DNA of 64,000 nucleotides from positions 1,054,476 to 1,118,475 of the forward strand of contig NW_015971540.1 in assembly GCF_000182565.1 (NCBI RefSeq), given 5' to 3'. The stretch's first letter is position 1. The number at the start of each line of letters is the position of its first letter. The stretch comes from Spizellomyces punctatus DAOM BR117. Taxonomy: Eukaryota; Chytridiomycota; Chytridiomycetes; Spizellomycetales; Spizellomycetaceae. Of the stretch, positions 36,174-49,776 are shown piece by piece. The position numbers were made by a program, and so were the translations under genes. Below the pieces are notes generated by a model. The model did no database searches. It was not told the DNA's origin and saw only the letters and a list, made by a program, of their open reading frames with translations.

Positions 36174-37058
36174 GATCACTTGATATGGACGTTTCTTTTG
36201 ATATAAACTTTCTTCTTTTGATTAACCGGAATTCAAAGTTTCAACCTTGTGTTGAAGCAAGCAATCGAACAGGCGATTGTCCACAAACGAAATATTTCTC
36301 TCTACGCTGGAAATCCGCGACAGGCAACAGAAACCTGAATCGCTATTTGTTGAGGCAAGATATACAGATGCGAATTCATCCGCATGTTATTTTCCACCGT
36401 TGATTGCATCATCCTGGGGCTGACGCGCAGCTAAACCACCCCTTATGGCCAGCAGGTCTGTCAGTTGCGCGATAACTGCAGTACCTCAAGACCATCCTGC
36501 ACTAAACACCAATGTTTTCGGCCAGACTGCACTGCTACGAGAACTCTGAAACCGCCCACAAGCTGCATTTGAACGTACTCAACTCTGTATCAGACGAGGT
36601 GCCTCGGAGAGCGCGCCTCGTGGCCTTTTTGCCCACGACAGGCTAGTGCTTTTGCAACGGTTTTTGACAGTGGGGTGCGAAGCCGAGAATGGTTATAAGG
36701 TATTTACAAGGTACATACACATTTTCTGATGCTAACGTTAGTACCAGAAAGTAATGTTAAAATCTTCTATTTTACTAGTAAGCGGCAACCCGCAACGGAC
36801 TTGGTCGCCCGCGCTTAAGGGCGGCACGGAGCAGCGGAACCAGTAGTACAAGTACTAGTAACAAGTAACATTGTAATGTACCTACCCTGCGCAGCTAGTT
36901 GTTTATGTGATGAGAATTTCTCGCATTCAAAATTGGCGAGTTCCGAGTACACCAAGGGAGACAAACCATGGAAAAGTAGGTGATAAGAGTTGACGGCACT
37001 TTCAACGCGTTCACGAACCATTTGGGAGAGACACTATCACCATCGCAGGCAGCTCGAC
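36174..37058. other. Intergenic, promoter side of HVA1 and nicotinamidase
   Basis: 885 bp between divergent genes. No coding potential seen. Around 36840-36880 short repeated agtac/acaag words give a locally palindromic stretch, not long enough to call a structure. Confidence 0.4.
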
Positions 37059-38078
37059 ATGAAGGGACATTTCGTTTATGTCTGGTCCCTGTTGGCGGTA
37101 GCTGGCCTATATAACTTGATATGCTGCCTGCTATTTCGATTATCAGAAACTGAAAAGATAGCTCTTATCGTGGTGGACGTTCAAAATGACTTTCTTCCAC
37201 CTTCCGGTGCCCTGCCCGTTCCAGGGGGACGAGAAATTGTGCCGGTGGTCGAGAGGCTGCTCGAGAGGTGTGAGTGGGATCTAGTTGTGGCGACGCAGGT
37301 GTGAAATTTACGCTTTATCGGGCTCGTTTCACTGCTGACCTTATTTATGAAGGATTGGCATCCTCCAAATCATGCCTCATTTGCGTCCAGATGGGGCGTA
37401 GAACCGATGTCCGTCGTGGAATACGATTATATGGGAAGGCGAATTGACCAGATAGCATGGCCAGATCACTGCCTGGTGAGTGAGCTATGAGTAACAAAAA
37501 GATACCTAGAATCAAGCAAAACCAACATTGTGTTTGATCGGTGAGGTTGAAACACCCGGAGCAGCCCTTGCATTTCGATCAGCAGCTGGGACGATAGATC
37601 ACTACGTCCGAAAAGTATAGATCATAACCAGGTTGCAGAGCGCCATGACGACGTTGACCTGTCCAACTTCTGTAGGGCATCATTACAGATCTGGACGCTT
37701 ATTCTGCATTTGCTTATAGGGATTATATCGCGTACACTGATCTTGCGAGAAAGCTCTGGGAAAAGCGTATCTCCCACGCATATGTAGTGGGCCTCGCAGC
37801 GGATGTATGCGTTGTATCGACCGCAATAGATTCGATTGCCTTTGGGTAGGTCGACCTTTATTACGTGATAGTGTACTGCTCAATTCCCCTTGTACAACCC
37901 ATTGATCGACTCATCAAAATTACTGGGCAGATTCCATACTACTGTTATCACCAATGCCACACGAGCTATCAGAGGCAAAGAAGGCATGGAAGACATGAGG
38001 AGGCGTATCGAAGCATTTGGTGGTCGGGTCGCGTCTTTAGAAGATGAGCAGTTTCGAAGGTTTTGCCCCAGGTATTGA
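37059..38078 (+). CDS. PNC1: Nicotinamidase (isochorismatase family)
   Basis: Converts nicotinamide to nicotinate in NAD salvage. Exons join to IALIVVDVQNDFLPPSGALP (catalytic Asp), DWHPPNHASFASRWG (metal-binding Asp/His/His), WPDHCL, IDHYVRKGIITDLDAYSAF (catalytic Lys) and AYVVGLAADVCVVSTAIDSI (nucleophile Cys). The C-terminus ITNATRAIRGKEGMEDMRRR is typical for the family. The five exons are in frame. The predicted start MKGHFVYVWSLLAVAGLYNL adds a hydrophobic segment not usual for Pnc1; the true start may instead use an exon upstream, with the TTATCAG at ~37147 as acceptor. Confidence 0.88.
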
Positions 38079-38175
38079 TAGATACGGGGGTGATAAACAA
38101 AGATTTCGGCTTTGATTCTTCGTTTGAACCTGCGAGGTTTTATTGAATTCACATTATATATACATCGTATTTACT

Positions 38176-41100
38176 CTATCTATGGTCATCCAGAGGCCGC
38201 CAGTCCATGCTCACCATGGCGCTTGGCCGTGGGGCGTCTATGGCCGCTGCAAATAAATTCAAATTATGTTTTCCGCATACGCGCCTCAGTATTGTGAGCT
38301 CCCATTGACACTCGCAGGCGATCAGCACCCGCTCCGCCCACTGTACGTTGAGAATGTGGTGAAGTGGAATTACCTCGCTTGGAGAGAGGATGAATGAGCA
38401 CGTTGAGGGTAGGGGGTACGGCACAATCTTGGAACGCCCCGAATTGATGCGACATGTTAAAGACAATCTTGCGGCATCCAGATCTGAAGTGGATCTCTTT
38501 CCGGTAGTGTCCCAACTTCCAGGGATCCCAAATGCTCGCTCCAGCCTCGTCAATCGGGCTATGAGCATAGCCGCATAAAAGGACGTCAAGGCCCCATTAA
38601 GTCGGTGTACAGCGATACATCTCTTCCACATATGTGCACATTTATAGGCATCTCCGTGCTGGAGTAGGACCTGAAGACCTTTTGCGCAGTGAGCGGTAAA
38701 ATCGTTCAGTGTACAAGTTCTGTTTTTTGATGTCTGCCGGATAATATGGCGCACTAACTTAGTGATTGCGAGAAGTTCGCGATTTGCTGAAGATCGAGGA
38801 TGTTCGTTGATGGCGACCTCCTTTAAATGAAGCGCCCAGGAACTGATTATATAGAATATGTTCAGATGAATGGTGTGCATTGAAGGCTTTTCACAATTGT
38901 CGTGTTTAGAATGGTGAAGTGCACGTATATAAGCGGTCAATCAAGGTGTTAAGTCGAGAAAGTCGATCTTCTGGCAAAGCTGCTTACCATTTTGACGGGT
39001 ATTTTCTCCGCGCACTGGATGAGAAAACCGCAAGTCTCGAGTGCTGCCTGGACCCATACCTCCAATTCTTCTTGATTCGCTGATTGTATTTGTATGACTT
39101 CCACCGCCAACATTAGCATGAGATCAGTATATCGGTAGTGGGGTGTGAACGCCTCCGCATGCTAGTGGCACCCAATGCAGCTCGAGGTCAGTAATCAGAG
39201 CAAATTAAAGAACATGGATGCAAGGCCTACCGAAGCATCCAATACTTGCTCCTGGGCAATCCTATACCAATTCAGCATTTCCACCTTTTCTACTGCCTGG
39301 GACATAGCAGCGGCAATAGAGCAGGCTGGATGGTGCCCCAGCCCACCGGTTACATCACATTCACTCAGGGTCTTGTACATCTTGATGAGCACGTCTGTGT
39401 ACTCTTGTCTCCTTCCCAGAGTATGTAGGCAACTGCTGAAAATTGTCGCATTCAGATGGGCCAAAGGACTACCCTGCATGTTTTGTGCTTCATATAACGC
39501 ATTGACCTCTCGCGCAAACTTCTCGCATAGAGACCAATTACCGACGGCATATAAATATCTGACATACGTCTGTCGCGCGAAGAGAGTATCGGCCGAATTG
39601 GGGCATCGTTCAAGATATTCAGCGCCAAGCGCAATATATTTGGATGAAAGCTTAAACTTGCACCGATTGAGGAGCCCAAAGCCAAGTGCCATTGAGTAGA
39701 ACGCAAGGTACGCGGGCTTACTGGTGGCAAGGGCACTTGAAAATGTCAGCCCCGTCAGGCATAAGAAAGCGTTGTAATCAGGTCGACCCATCAAACTGAG
39801 TTGAGTAAGCATGGTACGATATATTTCTAGCACCTCGGTGATGTGCCGGATCCTCTCCGGCACGGCGTGCTCTTCATTGTCATTTGAAACAGGTGTGATC
39901 TTCTTGAATTTGCCAGCTTCTGACTCGAATGCAGCAAGTCCGAGTTGTTCCCTGCGAGCATCGTCTTTTGCATTCAAGATGCGGTATTGGACGAGCATTT
40001 GACGGAGCAGTTTCAATTTGTGACCGATAGATCCTGGAGTCGGTAGCTTAACATTTAAGATAGCTAGTGCTGCTTTGCATTCCATCACGCCAGCTGTATA
40101 ATCCCTGCAAAATGTACAAGGCCCAATTAATGTAATCTGCCTTTGAAATGGAGATCACACAACCTCCGCTGTCCGTACCAATTCTGCTCATACAATTGCG
40201 CCAGTCGTCGATGATGCCTTGCTAATTGAATCTTATCAAATGGTACATCCTCAGGATAATCTTCCAGAAGCTTTATCAGCCGATCGTATGCTGCTAATCC
40301 CAACTCTGCATGCCGCGATTCTTCCGCATAAAACACGAATGCCATCTCTGCATACTTTATCTTTCTGGCACCGTTTCCAGAACAATGATCCAAATGGAAA
40401 ACCAGCATGGGTAGCGCATCTTTCTTGTTTAATGGGGTCAACAACGCGGTATAGTAGTTCGCGAAAGAGTTATGCAAGTCTTCGCGCCTATCCGGCGGAA
40501 GAGAGGCGTAGATACACCTGGCAATTGCGCTGTTAGCGACTCTCCTCAGCTAATGAGCAGCAAAGGTTGCTTACTGTTTAAGAACTATGTGGCGGAAACC
40601 CATGGCTGTGTAGGGTGAGGTATCGTCACCGATCATCAAACCTGGTAAATCGGTCGCTGGGACCAACATGTTCAGAGTGTCCACTTTGCTAATGTAGTCA
40701 TACAAAGAGCTAATGCTCGTCCAAGGAAGAGGGTTGTCTGTACTCTTGTGTGTTTCGCAAAGAACATGTGCGACCTCCCCCAACGTGAAATATTGCCCTA
40801 TTCAAAACACTTAAATTAGTGAAAAGGCGTGTGGGCTCAAGCTTTTTCAGATGCTTACCAGCTACTGAAGCCACACGGAGAATGCGCTTCAATGCCGCCG
40901 GTACCCTGTCTACTCTAAAATGCTAACGTATTTAGAGATTCTCCGTGTAAACATTAAACGAAAGAAACTTACTGCGAAATTATGGCAGAGCGCACATCTA
41001 CAGGCATCGGGATTTCCCTTTTCAGCTCGAAAGCTCTTATTCGGGGCATTGTGTTATTCACATCGCTCTCTCGTCCGGACTTTGCGCTGCTAGAGCCACG

Positions 41101-44100
41101 TGGATGGTTCGCATTCGGCAAAGGCAATTGAGAAGTCACTCGCAACGATTCACAGATGAGCTCGATGATCATTGGGTTGCCCTGGCTTCTTTGCCAGATC
41201 AGGTCTAAGAGACGAGGGTCGGTGGTTTCGGACTGCAGAACACTTTGTGCTAATGCCATGCTTTTTGGTCGATTCAGTGGCTGAAGCTCAATATGGCTAG
41301 TAAACTCAGAAGTCACAAGCCCAGTGAAGTTTGCTGCCTGGATATCATTGGTATACTCCTAAGATCCCAAACATCTTAGTAAGTTCCAGATCATCGCATC
41401 ATGCCTTGTGTTAATTACCTGAATGGGACGAGACGTGGTATAAAAGAAGACTTTTGGGCATCGCTTTACAAGATCTACTAGAATCGCATATCCGGCCGCA
41501 TCGCTAACAACAGTATCTTGTTAACCAGGAAGCAAGCTGCTTACTGTCTAGTTTACTGCGTGCAAGACCTACTGCCATTGGAGATCTTCGCAAAGAATCA
41601 TCACCTAAAAATGAACTCTGCGTAAGTAAATGACTTCCAGGTATTTCTGAGTCCTTGTATGCACCTTTATTCGGAGATGCATTGTTAACTTGTTTAGAAG
41701 TCGGGAAACTACAGCGACAATCTCCGAACTGAAATTAGCTGCTAAAAGCGGACTTGAAGACCTTAAGCGCTCTTGGTTGAAGCCAAGAAGATCATTGAGC
41801 TATGAAAAGAAAGCGGAGCATGAATGGACATGATTGCCCAACATTAGAAGTAGAAATACCACACACCACATCCAAGGATCTACCGCTCTCTCGGAGGAGA
41901 GTCATTATACTCGATACCTTCTTCCGCAAATGAGATCGCCCAAGCTGCCGAAGACTGCTCGATCGTGACACTAGCCGCATGTCACGAGCTACCGTACCAA
42001 TGTGTGCAGCACTGCTACTTGTTGAGGATCGAGCAATGGTGACCGTTTCGAGCTTTTCTGATTCTGCTTCATGAACGCGGTACTCAAGTATCCCGGTCTC
42101 GACATACTGTGCGTACACACGGTCAAATAGGCAGGTGAGAAATACGCGGATAGAGTAGAAAGGCGATAGTTTGTGGGTTTCGCTGGAGCGACTCTCACTG
42201 GGAGTCAACGTCAGATGTGAGTAACCGTGACAAGCACCGGTACACAACCGATTCGACGACTGATTCTTTTACCATATTACTGCATCCGGTATTGCTGCTG
42301 CCTGTTGCTTGATATACGCGCTTAATGCAGTCTTCCCGAGACCGGTTGCACCGCTGATCACTAGCCGAACCTACTCCAGCCATGAGCAGCAGCTTCAAAT
42401 TACTCAGAGGCTGAAGACCTCCGACGGATTCCCATACCGGAGTTATATCTTACCATCAAATCGTCCTTCCAGCGATCAAGAACCGTACCAATAAATGTCA
42501 ACTCGTGTTCGCGCCCAACGAGTGATGTGTATGTCGAGAAGCTTTGAGGCTCTGGCTGTTGCTTCCCGCGAAGGGGTAGGTAAACAGGAATAGGAGCATC
42601 GCAACCTAGAGCATTCTCCCGGATAATTAAGCTCGAGGGCGTGCATTCGAGAAAAACTAACCTGGTCAGCTAACCTTTGACCATGATCACACGCATGGAA
42701 GGATCAAACTCTACAGCTTCCGCACCTTCCATATACAGCGGTTCTGTACATAAGATGCCTCCTTGTGACAGCGGCTCTGTCATCAGTCGTGCTGCTTCGT
42801 TAACGGCTACTCCGAGTACCGTGCCGTCCCTTCGAGCCTCGTTACCCTTGTGACAAAATGGGTCGCAAGTCATTCCTGATCTTTGCGAGAAGAACATTTT
42901 CAATGTTGAGCCTCACCATAATGCCAGAAAAGCTGTTCACCACCAGAGAAGGAACAAAATGAGCGTCTGCAGGTCTACCAGTATAACCTTAGACTGTGAC
43001 GTGGTTCACTCACACAATGCCTTCGGAAACCCCTATACATGACTGTAGTCAGCCAGGTTTAGCCATACTACCAACCTCTGAGGTCAAAAATCGTACCTAT
43101 AGCAAAGTCATTGCCCACCATGCCCCGTAGTTCGTCGCGAATTTCCATGGCCGCGTAGAGAGCGAACACAGCATCACCCCGCTCATGGGTAAAGCCTTCA
43201 ACACCCCATACAAGAAGCTGTACATCGAAAAATCAGGTACTTCGCTTTGAAGAGTAAAAGCGAACACCCAAATAGCTACCGCAGTTGCACCTTTGTCGTC
43301 CACATTGAACTGACGAATGGTGCCCTCATATCGATGGATAGCTTCAAGGATGACAATCATGACACTCTGCGCTGTTAAGCTTGATGTAAAGTTCTATTAG
43401 CGAGAAGCTCTACGGGATCATAATGTAACCAGCGTTTGTCTCTCACAGCATTTCCATAGGATCATCAGTCGCTCCAAGTTTTGGCAGCCTGACGAACACA
43501 GCACAGATGTTTCGCAGCTCATTATGCATAACCTCAACATCTTCTTCGTTCTCCAAGTCTTGTAATATTCGCGATAAGCTTTCGTGTATATAGTCGTTAT
43601 ATCTTACAGAACCTTTTCCCTCGTTCTGCGAGGGCGTCGCATTTGGGTCCATCATAGCCGCCGTCCCTTCCTGTTCATTCTTCAACACATCAGGAAGTGA
43701 TGCCAGATCGACAGCATCCTCCTTGATGATGAAACATCCACGTCCATCACCATCGAGGTATGATTCATTGAGCGTTATTTCTCTTTCGTTTCGGATCACG
43801 GTGTTCGTGAGCAAGTTCCAGCAGGCAGCAGACATGCCGACTTCGCCAGATCGTGTGAATGGAAGAATGGCCATGGCATCCTCCACTGTATTATGTGGCT
43901 GTTAAACTAGCGAAGCATCATACAGGTGACATATACGCACACAACGTACCAGATGGCCCTGCAACAAAGTATTCCACACGTTCCCCCGCCCGTCCAACGT
44001 GCAATGCGCTGAACTCCCCACATCCTAAACCCATATGAATCTTCAAGGCAAACGGGACATATTTCTCTCTTCTTTCTCTCCTGAAGCCTGGTTCATGGTA

Positions 44101-44875
44101 GGGAGATTCTCGTCCAGTATGCGAGGAAAAAGTGGACAAAAGAGAGGCTTCTGACTTTGCTCGGTCTTCAGGAAAGTGCTCAGGAATTCTGATGGTGTAG
44201 CCCCGGAAAGTTTGCAGAATTTCGCAACAACATAAAATAGCAGAAAGGGTTGCTTTCGCGCAAGCATCCGGCATATTAGTGATTGTATCAACCTGACTGC
44301 CAGTTCGGGCCATGGCATGCTCTGCAGCCGGTTTGATGAGATTCTCGGGCGAGGGACTTTCGGCAGCCCTTGAGGATGGCAATGAATGAGCAAAGAATGT
44401 TGGATGGGACATTCTAGAGCATTGTTTTCCATGCTTTACTTGCCAGCAACAGATCAATGCATCCCCAACAAATTTCACCACAGATCCATTATGTCGGTGC
44501 ACGCAATCGATGAGTCCCGAGAATACTGGGTTGATGATATTCCGAATTTTAGCTCCTCCACCACTCCCAAATCTCTGCGCCAACGTCGTAGTCAACGTAG
44601 TAAATCCCTGTGTATTCAATGAGCCCACCGATTGCATTCTACTCAGATATTTGTCTCTTACCGATATGTCTATCACACCCACAGCTCCGGTATGACGAAA
44701 ACCAAAAGGCAGCGGAGGAAGCCATTCCTGCCCGCTATCTGTGCTTTGCAATCGACAAACCTTTTGCACATTTAAGGGCACAAATTTCTCCAAGTACTTT
44801 TCAAGTTTAGTTGGTGGTACTGCTATGGATTTGGATGGTATTGGGCCTAAGGATGGGGAGGCCATCCTTGGATTT
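38176..44875 (-). CDS. Soluble adenylyl cyclase-type protein (ADCY10-like)
   Basis: Roughly 1,800 aa over about twenty exons. In animals this enzyme is activated by bicarbonate and calcium and makes cAMP in cytosol and flagella. First cyclase domain: GVIDIS + GFTTLTTTLAQRFGSG (metal Asp), SVVKFVGDALICCW (second Asp), then LPFTRSGEVGMSAACWNLL. Second domain: ELRNICAVFVRLPKLG, GTIRQFNVDDKGATAVAIWG, AVNEAARLMTEPLSQGGILC. A P-loop NTPase follows with Walker A VISGATGLGKTALSAYIKQQ and a LCEDLQW Walker-B-like motif, then a long TPR-like helical C-terminus (RRLAQLYEQNW; LYAVGNWSLCEKFAREVNAL). Both cyclase domains keep the Asp residues seen in active enzymes, so catalysis is plausible. The start at 44875 is the first ATG in frame; an upstream exon cannot be excluded. 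Confidence 0.88.
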
Positions 44876-45092
44876 GCCGGCACACAAACAAAGCAGATGA
44901 TGGACACGGCGGCTGTATGTCAGCGTAACGGAGATAAACCCTGCATGATGATTGTCCTCGATGGATCAGACCCTTAAAATCTTAGGGTATGTTATATAAC
45001 ATGAAGCGATTTGATTGATGGTAGGTTCGACCTTGCTGCAATAAAAGGTGCGCATAATTACTGTTCGATTTATATGGACCCTAAAGCTACCC

Positions 45093-48000
45093 CTACGGGA
45101 TGACGATGTCTGGGCTAATCCAGTCTTCTGTGATAGTTTCCATTTCCGCCGAACTGTCTCGTTCAAATCTTACCCGGATCAGATAAGTACCCGCCCCGGC
45201 TGGTCCCGCACCTTGCATTGTGCCAGCCTCCTCAGTATTCCCTCCTTCCCATTCCCCAACATTCCCATCTCCACCATCATCGTTCAACAGCTCTCCTCGC
45301 CACAATAATTTGTAGACCAGCCGATTTCCTCCGTTTCGCCCTACCCAATTGAGGCGTCCTATTAGTCCCACACTGTCACCACCATTCAAGAGTTCGACCT
45401 GGACTTTGCGCGCAGGAAGCTGAAGCGAGAAGACAAGGGCTAGGACTTCGTCAGCCGGATTAAACGGAACGGGAGCTGAGGTGGTATTAGTAGCAAATGT
45501 GGTGTTATCCGGATACCGCAGGATATATGGGTAACTTCCGTTGGGTGGAAGCAGTGGAATATCCAGATACGATCCGAGCAAACCCAGATAGGTTGCATGA
45601 AGAGCTGTAGGCACAATAGAGTTTGTCGGAACAGCATTGATAACGCCACTAAATAGCCACTGTTCCGTAGCTGAAATGTTGGGCGGATATATGTGGACAG
45701 AAAGCTGCGTAGTTCCCAGGGCAGGAACGATGAGCGTAGATGTGTCGAACTCAGTGGTGGCAGGATAGTTGTTTGACTCTGCAGGAGGCACAATCATTGG
45801 GTCCGTCACATTAATCGACGACGCAGACGTGTGCGAGACCGAATATGCCACATCTTCTGATCCCGTATTATTGAATTGCAAGGTAACAGTGAAGGGTAAC
45901 GAAACGTTCGAACTTTGGCCCAGCCGAATCTTACTCGGTGTTAGTCTGACGGTGGTGTTGATAGCCGCCTGAAGATTGATTAGGCCTGTCCCTTGGGATG
46001 GGATACTCACGACCGTATTGGACAGAGTAGGATGGACTATTGGTATAGCGGTAGTTTGGAGAAGATTGACGGCTTCTATGTTGGTGAGATTTGGACCAAA
46101 TTTCTGGCGAAGGATGGCCATACATCCTGCAAGGTATGGGCTGGCCATAGAAGTTCCCGACAGCTACAATAAGAAAGATTATCTGCGGAAGAAGGATTCT
46201 AAGCGCCGCTAGACACCTACGGGATAGTAAGACCCTTTGAATACAGGGTAGGTTGAATAAACAATGCTTCCTGGTGCCGTAATATCCGGCTTCAACTCTA
46301 ATGAAGGTGCCGGACCCCACTACATCACTAGGCATTAGTCCTGCTCCACTACCAGAAGAGCGGCGACACATACACTCGAGTAATCTGCAATCCGTCCACC
46401 GTTTGGATTGTCCAGAACCTTTAATTCACCATCCAGCAGCAGCGTAACGTCCCCTTGCTGGCTTTCAATAATCCCTCGAATCCACTCCCCTTCAGCCTGC
46501 TCAATACTGAAAACAACCAACTCGGTCAAGGGCCTTTCCAGAGCAAAGCGATATAGGCCCTCCCGGTCATTCCATACAATCATTGCAATACCTCCCACGT
46601 CCCGGATGTTCACGGCTTTGCGATTAAACGTACATCCTCCGCGTTTCACCAACACTATAGATGAGTTAAAGCTTGCCGAGGATGGAAGCGGCGTACATGC
46701 GTCAGTAGGTGCGACACGGAGAGGAACATTGGTAGGCAACATGGTGATATTGCTAGTGCTTGCATACGTGACATTGTGACTAGCATTGGTGCTGAGAGTA
46801 AAAAATCCGCCAAGAAAGTACGTATTCTCGCACGACGCTACTGCCAGAGTTGGTGGAGAAACGGCTGGAGCAGGAGCCGACCAGAGTCCCTGTACACCGT
46901 AGTTTCCCTGTGCAGCGACGACAATCACACCGAGACGTGCCAGGCTTGTTGCAGAAACTGCCTCGGGGGTATCAGGCCATCCACCACTCGTTCCAATGCT
47001 CAGATTGACGATGTCCACCGCATCGGCGTACGCTTGTTCCAGTGCTTTCAGAATTAGTTCGCTATTTGTTCCACCTTCACATCCAAATACCTGGTGCAAA
47101 CAAGTGGACAAGGATTCTGGGGCGAATGCGTGTGATCAAAATAAACAAAGCGATAAATACCTTGTAGGCGGCCAGAGTTACATTTGGAGCCACGCCAGCA
47201 ACGCGATCATCTAATCCCGCTATAATGCCAGCTTTACATGTGGCTTAAAGGTTGTACCCCCGTGCATGTAGTTCCGCATGCAACCTACCGACGTGCGTTC
47301 CATGCCCAGTACTGTTATAAACCCGCATCAGCAATGGTAGCGCACGGTCAGAGGGCAACGCATAGCAAGCGGCTCACCAATCCATGGGATCACTGTCAGG
47401 AACCGGGTCCGGCCCATTCTCGCCCCGAAAGCCATCTCCTGCAAAGTCATATCCATGCGCAATTCTGCAACCTTCCCCGAAGCATCCACCCAGTGCCGGA
47501 TGAGTGTAGTCAACTCCTGTAGCAGCAACATTAGTCCACAGCAATTCTTTACTGGCAGCTGAATACCATTGGGAAGATTACCTGAATCCACTATGGCGAC
47601 TTTAACACCTGTCCCGTCAAACTGACCGATTACTCCTTCAACGCCAGTCATTCGATGGGTGAGGTGCATCAAAGGAGATGAAAGATGTGGATACACCCCA
47701 GAGATGTCTGGTGGGATCGGCGCTAATGGATACGGTCCTGCATAGTTCTCCTGGGTGCTGCCAAGTAATTATCAAAATCGAGATCGGCTTCCTGGATCCG
47801 TCGACTTACCACAGGCCAGATTCGTTCAACTGCATCAGTCTCATTGAAGTTGACTTTGTTCCTCTCGAGTAATTCGACGGAAAGTCCCCCAAAGACCTCT
47901 GGATACAGACTTCGCACTTTAATGAAGCCGCCTATTTCATACTGTGCACGAAACTTTGCCAAAGCCATTGAAAACGATATGGATTCATTCAGTCGTAGCT

Positions 48001-48103
48001 TAATGATGAGATTCTTTGATGTAGCTGGTCCAGCTATGATGGCAAGTTGACGCAGGACCATGAAGATGAGGAAACCTATGAGCTTGCTCTGTACAACGAG
48101 CAT
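45093..48103 (-). CDS. Secreted subtilisin-like serine protease (S8) with PA domain
   Basis: A hydrophobic start (LIGFLIFMVLRQLAIIAGPA) acts as signal peptide, followed by an inhibitor-like prodomain (NLIIKLRLNESISF...). The catalytic triad is complete: VKVAIVDSGVDYTHPALGG (Asp), CTGHGTHVAGIIAG (His) and GTSMASPYLAGCMA (Ser). A protease-associated domain is inserted between His and Ser (VLVKRGGCTFNRKAVNIRDV). After the catalytic domain comes a ~300-aa Asn/Thr-rich beta region with many N-x-S/T glycosylation sites, like the Fn3-type domain of C5a-peptidase/Vpr subtilases. About nine exons. Probably an extracellular nutritional protease. Its stop codon lies ~220 bp from the start of the cyclase gene, same strand. 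Confidence 0.93.
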
Positions 48104-48544
48104 TTTACAAAGTGACCCGGAAGAAAAGAAGAGAAAATCGAGTGGTCAAAGAAAGGCGAGAGGTCTGTGGCATTCCTGAACAGTGCCATTTAACTTGCTG
48201 TATGTATTGTGGAGTGGGATAGAATCCTGAAACATTGTCTTCCAGAATCACAGCCAAGAAGACCACTTTGGTTCATGCATGCATCTGTGCAATCAACCCG
48301 AAAGTATCCGTACGCTAATAACCAAGTGATGTGAGAGTAAAACTGTTGATATAATACCCTGAGACTCCAGCCTTTGAATGTCATTTACAGCAGGGAATAC
48401 ACCGTGGAATTCTCAGTTCCTGCTGCCTCAAGACTTGTGCCCTTGGTTGTCGTAATATCCAACCATCATATGGGAAGAGACATCTTTCCAAAAGGGCAAC
48501 CAAAACGATCAACCCGTAAAAAAAGTTTGCTGGCTTGCATCCGA
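48104..48544. other. Intergenic, protease promoter side to tRNA
   Basis: 440 bp upstream of the protease. No coding motif or TATA box of quality seen. Confidence 0.4.
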
Positions 48545-48618
48545 TGCTCCCTACAGGGGTCGAACCTGTGACCTTGGCGTTATTAGCACCACGCTCTAAC
48601 CAACTGAGCTAAGAGAGC
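48545..48618 (-). tRNA. tRNA-Ile(AAT)
   Basis: Identical over 74 nt to the tRNA at 29843-29916, in opposite orientation: acceptor GCTCTCT/AGGGAGC, anticodon loop CTAATAA with AAT, T-loop TTCGACC. Flanking sequences are unrelated, so only the tRNA itself is shared. Confidence 0.98.
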
Positions 48619-48931
48619 TGTTGTTTTGTTTGTTTTGGCAATACATAATCATCCTATATTATAATGTCCCAACTGACAACCAGAACGAACGAGATGGCAA
48701 TGAGGGACTGCGTGCGCATGAAAGCAATTTGTAGCCTCGTCAAATCCCCATCCTAAAACTCTGTCACTCACTTTTACAGCTCATCCAGCTGATACGTGCA
48801 GGCCGAGCAAGAGCAATTCCGTCCAGTGACCTCCCATACGCGCTTTAGAGTTCTAGTGTTGTACTGTAGCATTCTGGTGCCTTTGCCAAGTTGATCTGTT
48901 TGCACCATCTGCCTGTCCGTTTCCTTTCACA

Positions 48932-49776
48932 ATGTCTGCCACTGCGTTCATGAATCGTACAGCTGGCCGCGCAGTGCGCTCTCATCTTCAGCTCAACCCT
49001 GCATCTACTGCCTTCCTGGTTTGTGATATTCAGGAACGGTTCCGGGGTCTCATTTGGAACTACCCTCATGTCATTAACACAGCGTCAAAGATGGTACCTA
49101 ACCAGCTTCTTCTAGTCAATTTGAGTGTCCCAGGTTTACTAATGGGTTCTCATGTCTCTGCAGCTGGACGCTGCAAAGCTGCTGAACGTTCCGGTCTTGG
49201 TAACGGAGCAACATCCCAAAGCACTTGGCCACACTGTACAAGAACTAGACATCAAACAAGCTCGCGTGATTGCAGCGAAGACAAAGTTCTCCATGTTTGT
49301 TCCGGAAGTCCAAGAGTTTATGAAAAAAAATCTTGGAGAATCACCGTCCGCGGTGCTATTCGGAATCGAGGTGGGTTGTAGTTTGTTTTCTCTATGCCGC
49401 ACGCCTACTGACATCGATTGTTGCGCGCAAGTCGCATGTCTGCGTGATGCAAACGGCTTTGGAGTTGCTGGATCATGATGTTAATGTTATTGTCTTGGCT
49501 GATGGTGTCTCGTCAATGAATCCTGGCGAAGTAAAGATTGCGATCAACGTGAGTTTAGGAAACTTTCTTTCGCCAAATGTCATAGCCTTGGATTCTGATA
49601 GATACGTATAGCGATTGCGAGCTGCTGGTGCCACGGTAGCCAGCTCAGAGTCGGTGTTGTTCCAGCTTATGGGCGACGCTTCCCATGAAAAGTTTAAGGA
49701 GGTGTCCAAGCTGGTCAAAGAGTATAAGGACAAGACCACAGGAGCTTTGGATGCGCTCGTGTCAGCAAACTTGTAA
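48932..49776 (+). CDS. Isochorismatase-domain protein, ISOC1/ISOC2 type
   Basis: Exons 48932-49093, 49164-49370, 49432-49548 and 49612-49776 give 216 aa. Cysteine hydrolase of the isochorismatase superfamily: [20 protein letters not shown] (Asp), [26 protein letters not shown] (Lys) and [20 protein letters not shown] (Cys) with [11 protein letters not shown] after it. This arrangement is that of animal ISOC1/2 rather than of nicotinamidases; the physiological substrate is not known. The N-terminus [20 protein letters not shown] is Arg-rich without acidic residues and could target mitochondria. Confidence 0.93.
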
